A DNA stretch of 64,000 nt from Dicyema japonicum (lineage: Eukaryota > Dicyemida > Rhombozoa > Dicyemidae). The DNA lies in contig RDEW01000011.1 in the NCBI GenBank assembly GCA_011109175.1, positions 242,193 through 306,192 on the forward strand, read 5' to 3'. Below are positions 42,843 through 54,829 of this stretch, piece after piece. Positions within the stretch are counted from its first letter, which is position 1. Each line of letters begins with the position of its first letter. Under the pieces are notes generated by a model. It did not search any database and was not told the DNA's origin. It saw nothing but the letters and a program-made list of their open reading frames with translations. The translations under genes and the position numbers were made by a program.

Positions 42843-44330
42843 TTAATCCAGATTGTTGGTAATCCCTCTTCTTCTCTTAGAAGAAGAATGTGCCATAACC
42901 TCTCTGTTACTCCGCATCTCCACATCAGATTCAGTCAAAATATCTCCGTTAGAGTCCAGTGGGCTGTCCTCACGGCATGCCAGTTCCACAAGTTGGGAGG
43001 TAGCAGAGGCGTACTCTTCATCGTATACCTTCATCCCATGCTTATGTTCAATGAGCATACTTTCGAGCGTTCTCTTCAGCACAACCGATTGGATGTAAGT
43101 CCTCGTTGATTCTTCAATAGATAATTTATCCATATGATTCTTGAAGCATCTTGAGACAACTCCATCCCATGTCAAAACCACTGGAATAATCTTCACTTGG
43201 CATTCATAGAGCAGCGAAAGTTCATTTGCTAGCAAGTCATATTTGTGAAGTTTCTCAACTTCAACTTGCTTTAGTCGGTCTTGTGAGGTAATCCCCACTT
43301 CAATTAAGGTTACTTCCTTCTTTATTTTGTCGTAAACAAAAATATCAGGTTTATTGTATTGGACTTTTGTTTCTGCCAAAATCGACGTCAACTCCAATTT
43401 CGACATTTTGATTCGTCAATATTGACTGAACCGAATGTCCTTTCAATTTCCTGCTTCTTTTGATTCCACAAATTTGACAAAGATGAAGATGGATGCACTT
43501 TACCACTTCATTATGTCTTCGGAGATAATCACTATTTAGCATTTTACCACACTGAGTGGCCAAATGATCAACAGTTTTCTTGCTTTTTTTACAATGGTTG
43601 CATAATGACCCCGTGTGTGCAAAAAACAAATTCCTATCTTGCAAAAGACAGTACAATGCTTCGCTCCGTGGGCCGTTATTTCCTTTGGATAACCATTCTG
43701 AGGAAGTATATAGGTCGACATTTGTTTCATCAATACATTTGAACATAATTGAGTGTAGTGTTCTGCAATAAATTTTATTTAATAAATATTTTTTCTGAGT
43801 GTCCTTGAGGGACTTAATATCCATGCTTTCCCTGTCGGCAATTGCATATTTAGAGGCAAGAAATCCTGCGATTGTAGCCAAGTGCCATTTTTTTGTTTTT
43901 ATTACTCGCAGAATCCCCGACCTTCGCAAACACACAGTCGACTGTTTTTCCAAACTTTTAAAAAACTGGAAAAGTATTAATTCGCTCTTTAATGAAATCG
44001 AGGAAAGTCCTCTTCCAAAAGTCTTCCTGTCCAAATACAGCCTCTCTTTATTTGCAGGTTTGAGGTGCAACTTGAGTGACGTAAGCAGTTGCCGTATTTG
44101 TTGGTCAATATCATCAAATTCGTAAGGTTCAATATTAATTAATCCTATATAATAGTTATATAGGGACATTGCGTATTCATTTATTGCGCGAAATAAGTTC
44201 ACAGAATTTAACTTTGTTTTTGAAAGCATGGTTATTCTCTTCTTAACATTTTCAAGTATGGACTCCATAACTTTGCTTTTAAGAACATTACTTCCCTCAT
44301 CTTCAAAAACACCCAAATATCGAAACCAAA
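42843..44330 (-). mobile_element. R4-like LINE 3' half with restriction-like endonuclease
   Basis: Two long minus-strand frames (44,316-43,351 and 43,406-42,843) overlap and are separated by one frame change near 43,375. Order: YLGVFEDEGSNVL and NLFRAINEYAMSLYNYYIG (reverse-transcriptase thumb), RLYLDRKTFGRGLSS, a helical linker, SSEWLSKGNNGPRSEALYCL, the CCHC knuckle CNHCKKSKKTVDHLATQC, YLRRHNEVVKC with the RHN helix, then KPDIFVYDKIKKEVTLIEVG with the PD...E catalytic core, then a Ser/Arg-rich end. Knuckle, RHN and PD-E in this order define the R2/R4-type endonuclease. The 5' part with the polymerase palm is absent. Confidence 0.88.
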
Positions 44331-44334
44331 AAAT

Positions 44335-45185
44335 AATTATAAAAATACTATATCTCCTACTTTAGTCATATTGCATATTTACTGTAAATATCAATTATAG
44401 TTAAATACATTTGTAGTCGAAAATCTATGAACCATATTAATTTCATACTTTAAAAAGAATAGAAAACCTACATAGTGAACAATATTTTACAACAGCTTCA
44501 ATAATATTTCTTTTGATGGCAATATGTGAGCGTGAGCATAAGATATTGCATGCATTTTGAAATTAGGGTTATGGATTAGGGTTTTAACATTTATTATTTT
44601 CTCATTTCAAAATTATGTTTAACGTAACCTATTTAATTAAAAGAAAGTCACTAACATCTTTGAGCACAAATCCATCTCCAGTAATGCAATTTAAAAAACA
44701 AAGGAAAATAATTTATTATTCTTTATCGAAATGCAGGTTAGATATATATGACAGCTGCCAGATTACAAGGTAACCACTCCAGCATGTCACATATTACTTA
44801 GAATACACTATTGACAAAAGCATGTTATAAAAATGAATTAATGATCAAAACAGCGACATTAGTACAATTTGTTTATATACTCCAATAAGTCTATCGCTCT
44901 ACTCAAACATGTGTGATATAATAGTAAAAATAAATTAATCATTACATGTTCACTTCTATAATAATTATTATTATATAATAAACAAAATACAATATCCTTA
45001 ACATAATGTGATATAATCTCAGATTTGATATATTCTTCCATGTCTTCCGAAGGAAGTCGCACACACTTAATATAGCAATTACTCACCTAAATACAACTCC
45101 CTCTGAGAAGGGATTCATAGAATCCACCAATTCTAGTTCAGCATCACCTCATAGAGTTATCATTAGGTACATTATTATTATAAGC
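44335..45185. other. AT-rich spacer, nothing recognised
   Basis: About 850 bp of sequence with many stops in all frames. I see no domain, repeat unit or RNA gene. Confidence 0.4.
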
Positions 45186-45189
45186 AACA

Positions 45190-46295
45190 CTCGTAAAATC
45201 ATAATAGTTATAATTTCACTCGTGCAGCATTCAAAACAATCCTCCGAACCAACCTCTACCAACTTCCTCGATCGTAAGAGAGTTTCCTCAACTCGTCCAG
45301 GTCGTCCCCACTTCTTAGACGTTTGTACGAGCTTTAGATCTCCGTCAAGTGTTTCAGGTAGTGTAATACGCCGGCGTCCACGAAATCACGGTCCCTGTCT
45401 CATAAAGTAGTCCTCCATTGCTATGTTGCTGGAGTGCCCAAGTCCATACGCAAAATATGTCCAAATAACCTCCAGCGCATATCAGCAATTTCGAGACCCA
45501 GTGGACCCGTGCAACATCTCTTGTACAGCGATTCCTTTTTTATTCTTGCTGACCAGTTCAGTCCCAGTAGGAATCTAAGTTGTCTTCGATGTCTGGTCCA
45601 AGTTGTTCGGTTTTGGACATTTCCCAGGTCGATGAATTGTACATTAGGATAGGCTTGACAAAGCCTTTATACAGTCTCAGACGAAATGATGTGCAGGATC
45701 GTCGTTTACCAATCCATCTTTCTTCAACTTGTTCATTTTACCCATGCGAGGGCCTTCCTTCTGGAATATCTTGACTGTCTCCAAGTAAAGAGCCAAGTTT
45801 GTTTGTTTTTTCCCATATTTAACTTGATCTGCTTTCCATTCTCCTGATTTCCACAATGTCAGTTTTTGCGGTGTTCATTCCAAGGAACCATCGGTTCAGC
45901 TCAGCAGGGGCCATTTCGAGGAGTCGAAGTAGGGCTGATTTGTTTCTAACACAAAGTCGATGTCGTCCGCATAGGCAATTTCGACGATGTTGCCATCATA
46001 GAACTTCCGAAAATCTCGTAATGCCGCCTCCAGATATATGACAAATAGCAGGGACGAGAGGAATCTCCCTGGGGAGTACCAACATTGCACGTAAATTCAC
46101 GGGATGACGTCTTACCGACCATCACTCTGAGCTTCATGTAAGATAGCAACACTCTGATCATACTGACAGAATCAGGGTCCAAGAATTGCTCTAGTATCCT
46201 GAGAAGTAGACCACGACGGACCGTGTCACACGCCCTAGAGAGCTCTATTCCCAGGATTTGGTACATCTCCTTCAATTTAAAAAAAATTATCAAAT
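45190..46295 (-). mobile_element. RTE-like LINE reverse transcriptase
   Basis: The minus strand carries LSRACDTVRRGLLLRILEQF (first Asp block, Asp kept), FTCNVGTPQGDS, then in another frame LLFVIYLEAALRDF and EIAYADDIDFV with the catalytic pair, and after further breaks NIAMEDYFMRQG and RGRRRITLPET. It follows the copy at 49,870-52,540 closely (FIIYLEAALRDF, LIYADDLDFV). Confidence 0.75.
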
Positions 46296-46299
46296 CCAG

Positions 46300-47550
46300 C
46301 CATAAGTTCGCTCAAATCTCCATACAAGTCCTAACCTTCTCTAAAGACACTAAACTGTCGATATTCTTCTTAATACGCCTAGCATTAGCACAATCTAAAC
46401 ATTTCAAATTTTCTCTCATCCAATGACAATTTATCCACTCGGATTGACATCAGACAGACGGTGATCTCGTCAAAAGCCTTTTGTCCCAATGTAAATCGAT
46501 TCCCACGAATAGAAACAAATTTAGAGTAAAACTTTCAACACGTGCTTTCTGTCCTCACTAACCTTTATCTTCCTCTCCATTTCTATTTATAATTCCTTAT
46601 TATCAACCACAAAAAGGCAGCCTTTCTCTTCCAATTTATAATCTTATTCTTAGACAAACTTAAATTATCCTCACGCCCCTTCACTCCAAAACAAAAAGTT
46701 ACCTTTATTTCCTTCTTTAATCTCTCCAAATGGTGTTCAATACTACTCTTTTCACTCCCAAGATTCTCCATAGCAAAATACTTCCCTGAATTGTGAGTCC
46801 AACTCTGTTATAAGACTATGACTACCTCCTGCAGCTTTTGTTCTGATATAACTAAGGTACTTGAGTTAACTCCCTTATTATTGTCAGCAGAAGACAACCC
46901 CATCTTATTACTCACTCCTTTAGTCCCTAAACTATGTTATTACCAATATACCAGAAGTCTCTATCAATTTTTATATCCAAGGTAACCACTCGATCGATAC
47001 ATGACTGACCCGAACGCAAAGGCAGTGGCATGTCAATGTTATCAGCCACCAAAGTATTCCCATTAGTAAGAAGAAGGCAAACTATACTTAGCATCAGTTG
47101 GTCTTATCAGATAATACAACTGTTTGGCCCCTTTCTGTCTTAAATAACAACACCAAATTACATGTCAACTTTTTTTAGAGTTTCTGATTTCATTTTGTTG
47201 ATAAAATTCTCTGCAGTCTCATAATCCTCCACCACAATATTGTCTAGTCTAGAACAACCAGTTGATATAGCCACGTCACACTTAGCATCAATCATACCCA
47301 AACACTCCTAATAATTAATAATAAATTTTCCACCAATCTTCCAATAATTCCTGGTAGTCTTCCCTGTCGTTTCTCTCCATAAATGTCTTCATAATACTTC
47401 TACTCTTATTTGCTGAAGAATAAGAATTCACTTCCACTATTTTATTTCTATTTTTTCCAATCTCACAATAACCCCCTTATTAAACCTTAACGTTCATCAC
47501 TCCAATCTTATTCTTCAATTCTTATATTTTTATTAATCACTTCATTATTA
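46300..47550 (-). other. Unidentified coding debris
   Basis: The minus strand has a purine-rich, coding-like composition with open pieces, for example DAKCDVAISTGCSRLDNIVV near 47,270 and PLPLRSGQSCIDRVVTLDI near 47,010, and a 62-codon frame MENLGSEKSSIEHHLERLKK at 46,771. DVAISTGCSR faintly recalls a retroviral-type aspartic protease, but the key Asp-Thr/Ser-Gly is not intact. I cannot name the element. Long, broken and repeated elsewhere, hence probably a mobile element. Confidence 0.3.
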
Positions 47551-47552
47551 TT

Positions 47553-47960
47553 AACCCCAGGCTTACCATTGTAAGTCCAGCACAAACAGTCATAACCGCT
47601 AATCCAAGGAAGGAACAAAAGAAATAACATCTGCTTGTGCATCCAAATCCATCTTCCAATACTTCATTACAGGCTTCCACTTCCGAAGAGAGGTGGAGAA
47701 GTAGGTCCGCCCTCTTCCATTTTTGTCCCACGTCCTACCGTCGCGAACATCACTTCATTCTTTAGCGGAATAGTTTTCATAATGCAATTTTCATTAGAGG
47801 GTTTGGTCAGGGAGAAGGGTAGGAAGATCCCTTTTAACAACTTGTCGTGCCAGAAAGGACTCGTCGCCTCACGGGTGGGATCTGTTTGACAAGAATTGAC
47901 CTTCGCTGATAACTCCATCTTTCGGATAATAACCCACGACCTTCAGATCCGATGTCATCA
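47553..47960 (-). repeat. Repeat pair 2, first copy
   Basis: Minus-strand frames encode KTIPLKNEVMFATVGRGTKM and EEGGPTSPPLFGSGSL; the copy at 56,820-57,090 has LPLKNEVISPMVGRVMKM and EEGGSTSLPLFGNGSL. The DNA is alike for about 250 bp, including gtaagtccagcacaaacagt. Protein-level conservation implies a coding element; identity unknown. Confidence 0.55.
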
Positions 47961-47979
47961 GACGTTACATTCAGTCAGA

Positions 47980-49020
47980 AGACTTATCACTTCATGGGAG
48001 ATCTCTGAAAACTTTTCAATATTTTCAGTATATACCCTTTGATATACGCAGATCCCAACATTATGTTTAGTTGAATCAGCCTCTCTAATTCTGACATATC
48101 TGTTCCTGTTTCTGAATTTCCAGTTGAACAGGCTGTAATAACATTAAACTCCACCTTTGTGGCTGATTTCAGCTCATCAATGACAGTTAGCATATTGTCG
48201 TTGTTTTTTGCATGTTTAGTTTTAACAAATACCCAGACATTCTTTTTGTTTCTCACATGAGCGCTAGACCGTCGAGTAAGTGCTCATTCTAATAAATACT
48301 TGGGAAGTGAAATACCTCTGTTTTATTATGCTTGATTGAGTAGACAACTTGTGCTCGTTCCAGTTTAGTATGTTTCTGGACCTCTCTGTCTTTGTATCCG
48401 CAAATTCTAGCTTTTTGAACTTTTGTCTTTTATCAGATCCGACTTTATTAGCCGCTTAAAGTATCTAAATTATAAACACCACTACTTTTGTGTCTCAGAA
48501 TATTCCTTAGTAATAGTGCTCTCTGTGGAGTAATAGTCCTTCAATTTACATCACAGTAATCTAATTTGACCTTCAAAGACTTCTCGTCCTCCGAAGTTGT
48601 TGTACGATCCTTCAAATCAAATCTACAATTTCTCAAGATTATACATGTGTTTCTTAAACAGTTTAAATTTGTAGACAGTTCGAGAATTCAGCAGGCCCAG
48701 ATAATGAATAGCTTCATCTCAAGCCTCTCTCAGTTTGTTCTATTCAATTTCTGACTGTTTGGTCAATGTGAACTTGCATCATCAAAACAACTACCAGCTT
48801 AACTTTGGCATCAGAGAGTTTAGATATTCTATCCTCATAAAAATCAATAATTATTTTGTATCTACTCGACCAAATGATAGCCTCTAGGTTTTCAAGCATC
48901 CCTTCCTCATTCTCTCCTCCAGAGATTAGTTTCATAAGGGAAATCTGTTCAACCTCCCCCTATCATTATATCCTTCCATTTCACCTTAAGATAAGAAATC
49001 GGTTATTTTGAATTCCACTT
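47980..49020 (-). other. Unidentified coding debris, continued
   Basis: Minus-strand open pieces: 48,935-48,744 (MKLISGGENEEGMLENLEAI...) and 48,256-47,987 (MRNKKNVWVFVKTKHAKNND...). Both look protein-like and hydrophilic, in different frames with stops between. No known domain. Probably the upstream part of the same decayed element as 46,300-47,960. Confidence 0.3.
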
Positions 49021-49051
49021 CCACATTGTTTTAGATGACTGGCGACCTGCT

Positions 49052-49396
49052 TTGTTGAGATTTTCTTATAGAAACTCCTTCTTTGTGACAGTCCGACGAA
49101 TTGTGAATTTTTGTTTATCGTCGATTTGGTTAACGTTAATTTGTCTGAATTATATAGAGACTAACAACTATGAATGTTTGAGAATGATGAGCTTTTTGTG
49201 GATTAGCACTGCCGGGTTCTTTGAACGTATCTTTTGGGCTCTAAATCCAGAGACATCGAAAATCTTTGACTTTCAACTTCCATTTGGTCCGACAATACAG
49301 GAAAATTTCTATAATGGAAAAATAAAAGTACATTTTGGAATGGACCCAGTCGGTCGACTCCACCGTAGGATTTTGAAATTTTCCACTAATAGATAA
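49052..49396 (+). CDS. Hypothetical 114-codon ORF
   Basis: Plus-strand frame beginning MLRFSYRNSFF with a later stretch FGPTIQENFYNGKIKVHFGM. The first half is hydrophobic. I recognise no domain, and the opposite strand is also fairly open, so coding is uncertain. Confidence 0.2.
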   Translation: MLRFSYRNSFFVTVRRIVNFCLSSIWLTLICLNYIETNNYECLRMMSFLWISTAGFFERIFWALNPETSKIFDFQLPFGPTIQENFYNGKIKVHFGMDPVGRLHRRILKFSTNR

Positions 49397-49540
49397 TCGA
49401 TTATGAAGTGACTTTTTAGGTTAAAATCGTTTGTAAATGCGACATCTTTTTCAATCTCTATTTGTCCTAAGGACCCTAGAAGATTGCATCAATGGTGACG
49501 TTATCGAAATAAGAAGAAAATTGCATCACTGGTGACGTTT

Positions 49541-49711
49541 AGATAGTCTACTATTATTATTATTAAGGCACTTTCACGAAAGCCATAATGTTTATAACCC
49601 CGTGTGTGCAACACTCAAAACACTTAGCGTTAATCTTCTCCATTTTCCTCTATCGTGATGGCCAAGCGGTTAAGGCGGCAGATTTGAAATCTGTTGTTGA
49701 GATAGTCTACT
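49541..49711 (-). mobile_element. Retroposed insert carrying an antisense tRNA-Ser piece
   Basis: A perfect 12-base direct repeat agatagtctact bounds it (49,541-49,552 and 49,700-49,711). In the minus orientation the insert ends in a TAA-type repeat right at the left duplication, so that is its 3' end. At its 5' end lie 48 bases antisense to the first part of a serine tRNA. Confidence 0.65.
49652..49699 (+). tRNA. tRNA-Ser(UGA) fragment, 5' part only
   Basis: Contains TGGCCAAGCGGTTAAGGC (D arm, A box) and the anticodon arm CAGATTTGAAATCTG with anticodon TGA. The sequence stops at the end of the anticodon stem; there is no variable arm, T arm or 3' acceptor. It is not a functional tRNA. Confidence 0.7.
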
Positions 49712-49869
49712 TTATGCGTCAATCAATTTAAATTTATTTAAAATTAATAAGACAAAATTAAATAATCTTAATTTAATATTGCAACTATTATTCCTCTTTC
49801 TCTTAGCAAAGTTAACTTCTAACCGAAAGAAGACACAGCTTCATTCAGGCCTATTTCTCTCTTATTTTT

Positions 49870-52540
49870 TTAAGCACTCCCGGGAAATCAAAATTAATTA
49901 GATTAATTAAGTTCCCCTTGTGCCACGTCCAGTATCCTCCCACTCATCCTCTTCCATGTTCCTTTGTTCCGGGCCATTGCTCGTAGTGAGTAAAGATCTT
50001 CACCATTTCGTAGAGTTTTGTTTATTCGGATTAGGTCATCATTTAGTACTGAAGGCAACGTCACTCTAGGCCTGCCACGGAATGATCCCTTCAGTTGTGC
50101 GAAATAGTTCTCCATTGCAATGTTTGGTGGAGTCAACATATCCATTCGTAAGATGTGCCCGAAAAATCTCCACCTAGCCTTGAGAATCTCCTCTGATAAT
50201 GGCCTTAAGCCACATCTTTTGTACAGTTCTGAATTTGATATCTTTTTCGGGAAATGTATTCTCAAGATGTTTCTTAGTTGATTTCTATGAAATTGATCCA
50301 GATTGTCCATTTCCCGTTTCGTAATCCCCCATGTCCCACAGTTGTATGTCAGGACTGGAACCACGAATGTTTTTACAATTTTAGCTTTGTATTCGTAGTT
50401 ATGCTCTTCTTAGAACGCCAGATAGTTAAGAATTTTTTATATGCAGCAGTGGAAAGGATTTTTCTGTGGGTAACATCTTCTGAGTCTCCAAGTAGTGAAC
50501 CAACTTTTTTATGCCTTCTCCATGATTCATCGTAAGTGCGTACAACTCGTACAAGTTTTGTATATTCAGTTTTGTCTTGGTTGACAACTAAGAACCATTT
50601 AGAAAAGGCATTTGGTAAGTTCTTGAGAACGTGATGAAGAATTTCAACATCTTCAGAAACAAAGTCAAGATCGTCTGCATATATTAACTCGATTATTTTG
50701 TTGTTCTCAATTAAAGGCCTGAAATCTCTCAGTGCAGCCTCCAGGTAGATTATGAATAGAACTGGTGACAAAGAGTCTCCTTGCGGAATTCCACGTGAAG
50801 TATAAAAGAATTCTGAAGTAGTTTTTCCGAGTTTGGTTGCTAGTTGCGTATTCTGCAGTAGTTTTTGTATAATTTTGACATCATCCGTTGTTAGGAAGCT
50901 TGTGAGTACTTCAAGAAGTTTGCCTCTATGAACTGAGTCAAACGCTCTGGACGTGTCTATTCCGAGAACATCTATGCACTTTTTATATTTTTATAGCACT
51001 TGACCATCTGTGTGTCCAAATGACATCGGCAGTGGATCTGCCTCACCGGAAACCACTTTGTCCTGGTGACAGAAAATACTCCACCTTGTCTTTGATTTTT
51101 TCCAATGTAATGATTGACAAGATTTTTCGCAGCGTAGTTAGTAGGATGATTGGTCTTAGGTTGGAAAGGGGCCCTTTGGGTTTTCCCGGTTTTTGCAGTG
51201 GAATTAACCAACCCTTGCCAATGTCTAACGTAGTGTTTTCTTCAAATATTTTGTTGAGTATATTGGTAATGATTGTTACCAACTTCACTGGGGCATACTT
51301 TATAAGTTCGGCTGGGATATTCTCTGGTCCTGCCGATCTGTCATTTTTCAATTTTTTAATTGCATCCAGTGTTTCTTGTGTGTTTATTGGGATGTCCAAA
51401 CCATGCTTGACTTGTGCACCAAATTTATAGCCTATTTCGTTGTCCCAGTTGAGCATATGATAGTAATAAGCAGATATAGTAGCTGCTTTGTCCTTTTCAT
51501 CGATAATTATTCTGCCAAGGATGTCATTGATTATTATGGGGCTTGCACTCTTTTTCTTATTAATTAATTGAATAGCTTTGAACATTTTCACTCCATCTTT
51601 ATATTTTTCAATGTCTTCAATTTGTTTTTCTATTTCTTTAGCCGTTAGGGATTTCTGAGTTTGCTTGATTTTTAATAATGTTCGGTTTCGTTGTTGCCGA
51701 AGTTCCTTGGCCTTTTCTGGAGACCTTGAGTTTTCTATCTTCAATCTCAAGGCTTTCTGGTTTTCTGATAGGACGCAAATATCATGATTGTAAAATTTAC
51801 GGGGTTTTGTAATACTTCCCAACACATCACATGCTGTACCTTTTATCGACTTTGTGACTTTGTCCCAAATAATATGAACAGGTTTAGTTTCGTCGATATC
51901 ATTAAGTTCAAGATTTAGTTGATACGCATATTTCTGTTGAGTTGACTTGTCATGTAATAATTGGATATCATATTGCTCCTGCTTTTTATTGGAAGGTGTT
52001 TTCATTTGGTTATGGACTTTGTATAGTCCAATGCGAGATAACCACAATTTTATGATCACTATTTGTCTCTAATCCTCCATATGACCTGGAGTCTACGAGG
52101 AGATGTTTGTGACCTCGTCTGCATAGTATGTAGTCAATTTGATTATATATTTTTATGTAATTTCCTTGCAAATCCTTCCTAGTTCCAGTCCAAGTCGTCT
52201 TGTGTCTCGCTGGGTGACGGAATTCCGTATTGCACAAAAACAGATCCAAGGAAGTGCAAAAGTGGATTAATGCCATTCCAGGCGTGTTTCGCCGATTTCT
52301 TCCATGAGATCCAATACAAGTTTTTCCAGATCTGGCTTTTCCTGCTTTGGCATTCCAGTCCCCAGCAATTAAGCAAAAATATGAAGAACTGAGGGTGTTG
52401 TAAACCCTTATGAGGGCGGAGTAGAATTCTTCTAGTTCTTCTGGATTGGCAGATGCCCTGATTCCAGTCAGGGCGTATATGTTGATGATTGTCACTGTAG
52501 AGTTTGGTTTGCTTTTTATGCTCACTGGACGTCCACAAAG
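49870..52540 (-). mobile_element. RTE-like LINE, nearly complete
   Basis: Frames on the minus strand, in order: endonuclease with TIINIYALTG, LIAGDWNAKAGKARSG, HKTTWTGTRKD, NQIDYILCRRG and TNSDHKIVV (52,573-52,010); reverse transcriptase N-terminal part (52,059-51,043) with NDRSAGPENIPAELIKYAP and LRPIILLTTLRKILS; a decayed catalytic-1 region (51,040-50,780); MSPVLFIIYLEAALRDF and ELIYADDLDFV with the Asp pair (50,771-50,373); then RWRFFGHILRMDML and FRGRPRVTLPS (50,364-49,903), ending GELN. Endonuclease catalytic residues are present. Only the 5' edge and about 250 bp in the middle are damaged. Confidence 0.88.
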
Positions 52541-53485
52541 CTTTCGACTCTGTGCTAAAGAAGAACCTAACATGGAAAATCTACCAATCAGATATCCCTG
52601 AAAACCTCAAACGCTGGCTGATGAACTTCCTTAGCAGACGAAGAGGTAGAGTGTCCATTAGAAACATTCCTTCTGTCTCCCGTTTATTTCCAAATGGAGT
52701 ATTCCAGGATTCGCCGCTATCACCATTAATATTCAACTTATTTACGGCTGACATTCCGACGCCGAATGGAGAAGACCTGATTCTGGCTTATGCAGACGAT
52801 ATCGTCTTAGCTTCACGGGATCAGATCACCCAAACAGCGACGGAAAGAATACAACACCACATGGATCGACCACTCTAGTGGTTTAATGAAAATCAGATGT
52901 CAATCAATACCGAAAAATCTGTTACAACTCTCTATACCTTGGTCAATAGAGGTTACTGCGAAGGGAAGAGAATTGCCGTTCAGCAAATGGCAAAAAATAT
53001 ATGACTTTCGATACGCACATGAATTTTTCGAGACATGTCACTAACGTGCTGAACAATTGTGAGAAGAAAATCAATTTTCTGAAATGCCTAACAGGTCTAT
53101 GGAAAATTAGACATCACCCTATACTTAAAACGCTCTACTCACAGTACACCGAACCATGCATTTCATATGCGTGCACTTCATGGGGACCACTGGCCTCTTA
53201 TACGAACATCCAGAAAATCTCCGCAACCCAGAAAAGGGCCTTCAAGCTAACGGAGAGATGGTACACAGGGGAAAACATTAAATCACCCACGCCCATGGAG
53301 AAACTAATCAAAAAACAAAGATGAACACCAATGCAAAAAGAATGTGCTCGTCCGCAACGAACTTGTGTAAGCTCTAGGGATCAACACTGAGAAAAGGTGA
53401 GAGCCTTGATCCAATTCATCGGGATCACTTAGTTTAGTTTTTTTCGGTTTAACAGTGGTCTTTGGAATTTATTTATTTTTTAATT
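52504..53485 (+). mobile_element. Jockey-like LINE 3' half
   Basis: Reads LDVHKAFDSVLKK with the first catalytic Asp, LFPNGVFQDSPLSPLIFNLF (GVPQGS changed to GVFQDS), LAYADDIVLA with the Asp pair, then after stops YTEPCISYACTSWGP and QKRAFKLTERW, and an ending IQFIGIT with stop and a tail ggtttaacagtggtcttt. The left edge runs into the RTE-like endonuclease on the opposite strand. Confidence 0.82.
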
Positions 53486-53486
53486 T

Positions 53487-53795
53487 AACTATGCCACGTG
53501 GAGCCAACGTTAGTGTGGTGCTATGCGGCTACTTGAATTGAAGATTTTTTGTTTGTTTATTTTGTTTTTCCTCTTTTTCCAATTTTGGCTCCAGGGAGCT
53601 TGAATTGTTGGCGTGCGTCATTTGGTTCGCCATCTCTGATGCGCCAGATATAATTCTAAATTATATACAAAAAGGACCATTGGTCAACATCCATCCAGAG
53701 GAGTTCCCCTGGACGGTACTTCTTTCAAGTCAGAGCATACATAGACTGCTGAGAGAGGCCGGAGTCACCTGATTTTTTTTATTCTGGCTATCCAA
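53487..53795 (+). repeat. Internally deleted LINE derivative, copy B
   Basis: Begins aactatgccacgtgg immediately after the tail of the LINE before it. Collinear with copy A at 9,255-9,560; ends LREAGVT-like coding and stop, then ttattctggctat. See copy A. Confidence 0.6.
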
Positions 53796-53799
53796 GTCA

Positions 53800-54820
53800 A
53801 TTTTAATGATTTTCCCTCATTCAATGGGATATCATCGAAACTACTACATTCCATTTACATAAAATCCTGGACCGCATTGTCAAACCTTTTTACAGCTCCA
53901 TACAATGATATCACCTCCAAATCTGATTAATTATCTTCGTTCTCGAGTTCCTATAGAATCGAAATTATGCTTATTCAAGAGACTCACCTTTCACAGTCTA
54001 GAGCTTTTCTACACTCCTTACGGAACTGACCTTTATCAACCATGATCAACATTCACTTCCGATCGTCGATATCGCACTCCATCCTCGGGCAAGTTATTCA
54101 AAAGGCTACTTTCTCCAACTATCTAAGATGATTTCAATATCAAGAACCTTGTTTGGTTAACTTCCTTCCGTGTAGATTTAATGAACTGTATATACATTTT
54201 CTTTAGTATTCAATTGTTCTAAAAGATAGGATTAAGAGATTAAAACCTAGACAACTTCCAAAAGAGGTCAAACAGAACAAGTTCATGTTAAAAATAGATC
54301 ACAGCAAAAAAGGTTCCGAATTTCTGTGGACTTTTAAAGCCATTACCAGTTCCCAGCTAACTCTTGCACACTAAACGTCTCGGTGTGTAATAAACGAAAA
54401 TAGATTAAGTCATTTAAAGAACAAGCTGATTGCCTAATTAGTCACTATTCTAAGTCAGCTATATGAATATGAACAAGACCTTTGCCCTCAATAAATGCCA
54501 AATCAGAACATCATCGAGTTTCCAATTTCTTTGATATCACAGCGACTGTCAAAACTGTCAAACAATCTTCTATGCGGGCCAGATAAGCTCCGTGTTCTAG
54601 ATTTGAAAATTTTGATCAATTTGAAATACGAGCTCTGATATTTCCAATTTATCCTTTAACTCCGTCGTTATTTAGTGATATAGAAGCTGTCGACCATCGT
54701 TACTACCCTGAAGCCAAATAAGAATCTGTGGCTGGAGTCTTATTTTCGATTTCTATCATTTGTGTTTACTCCAAAATTCTAGAACGTTTTGTGCTCACAC
54801 CTATTTATTCGTGCCTCAAT
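53800..54820 (+). mobile_element. Decayed jockey-like LINE
   Basis: Recognisable pieces: HDQHSLPIVDIALHP (endonuclease region), LTPSLFSDIEAVDHRYYP and AGVLFSISIICVYSKILERF, the stretch that in relatives reads SYRPISLLSxxSKILER before the first polymerase motif. Stops throughout. Confidence 0.5.
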
Positions 54821-54829
54821 ACGTCAAAA

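Noticed and set aside
49652-49699. A functional serine tRNA gene.
   Set aside because: Only the acceptor 5' strand, D arm and anticodon arm are present; the T arm and 3' half are missing.
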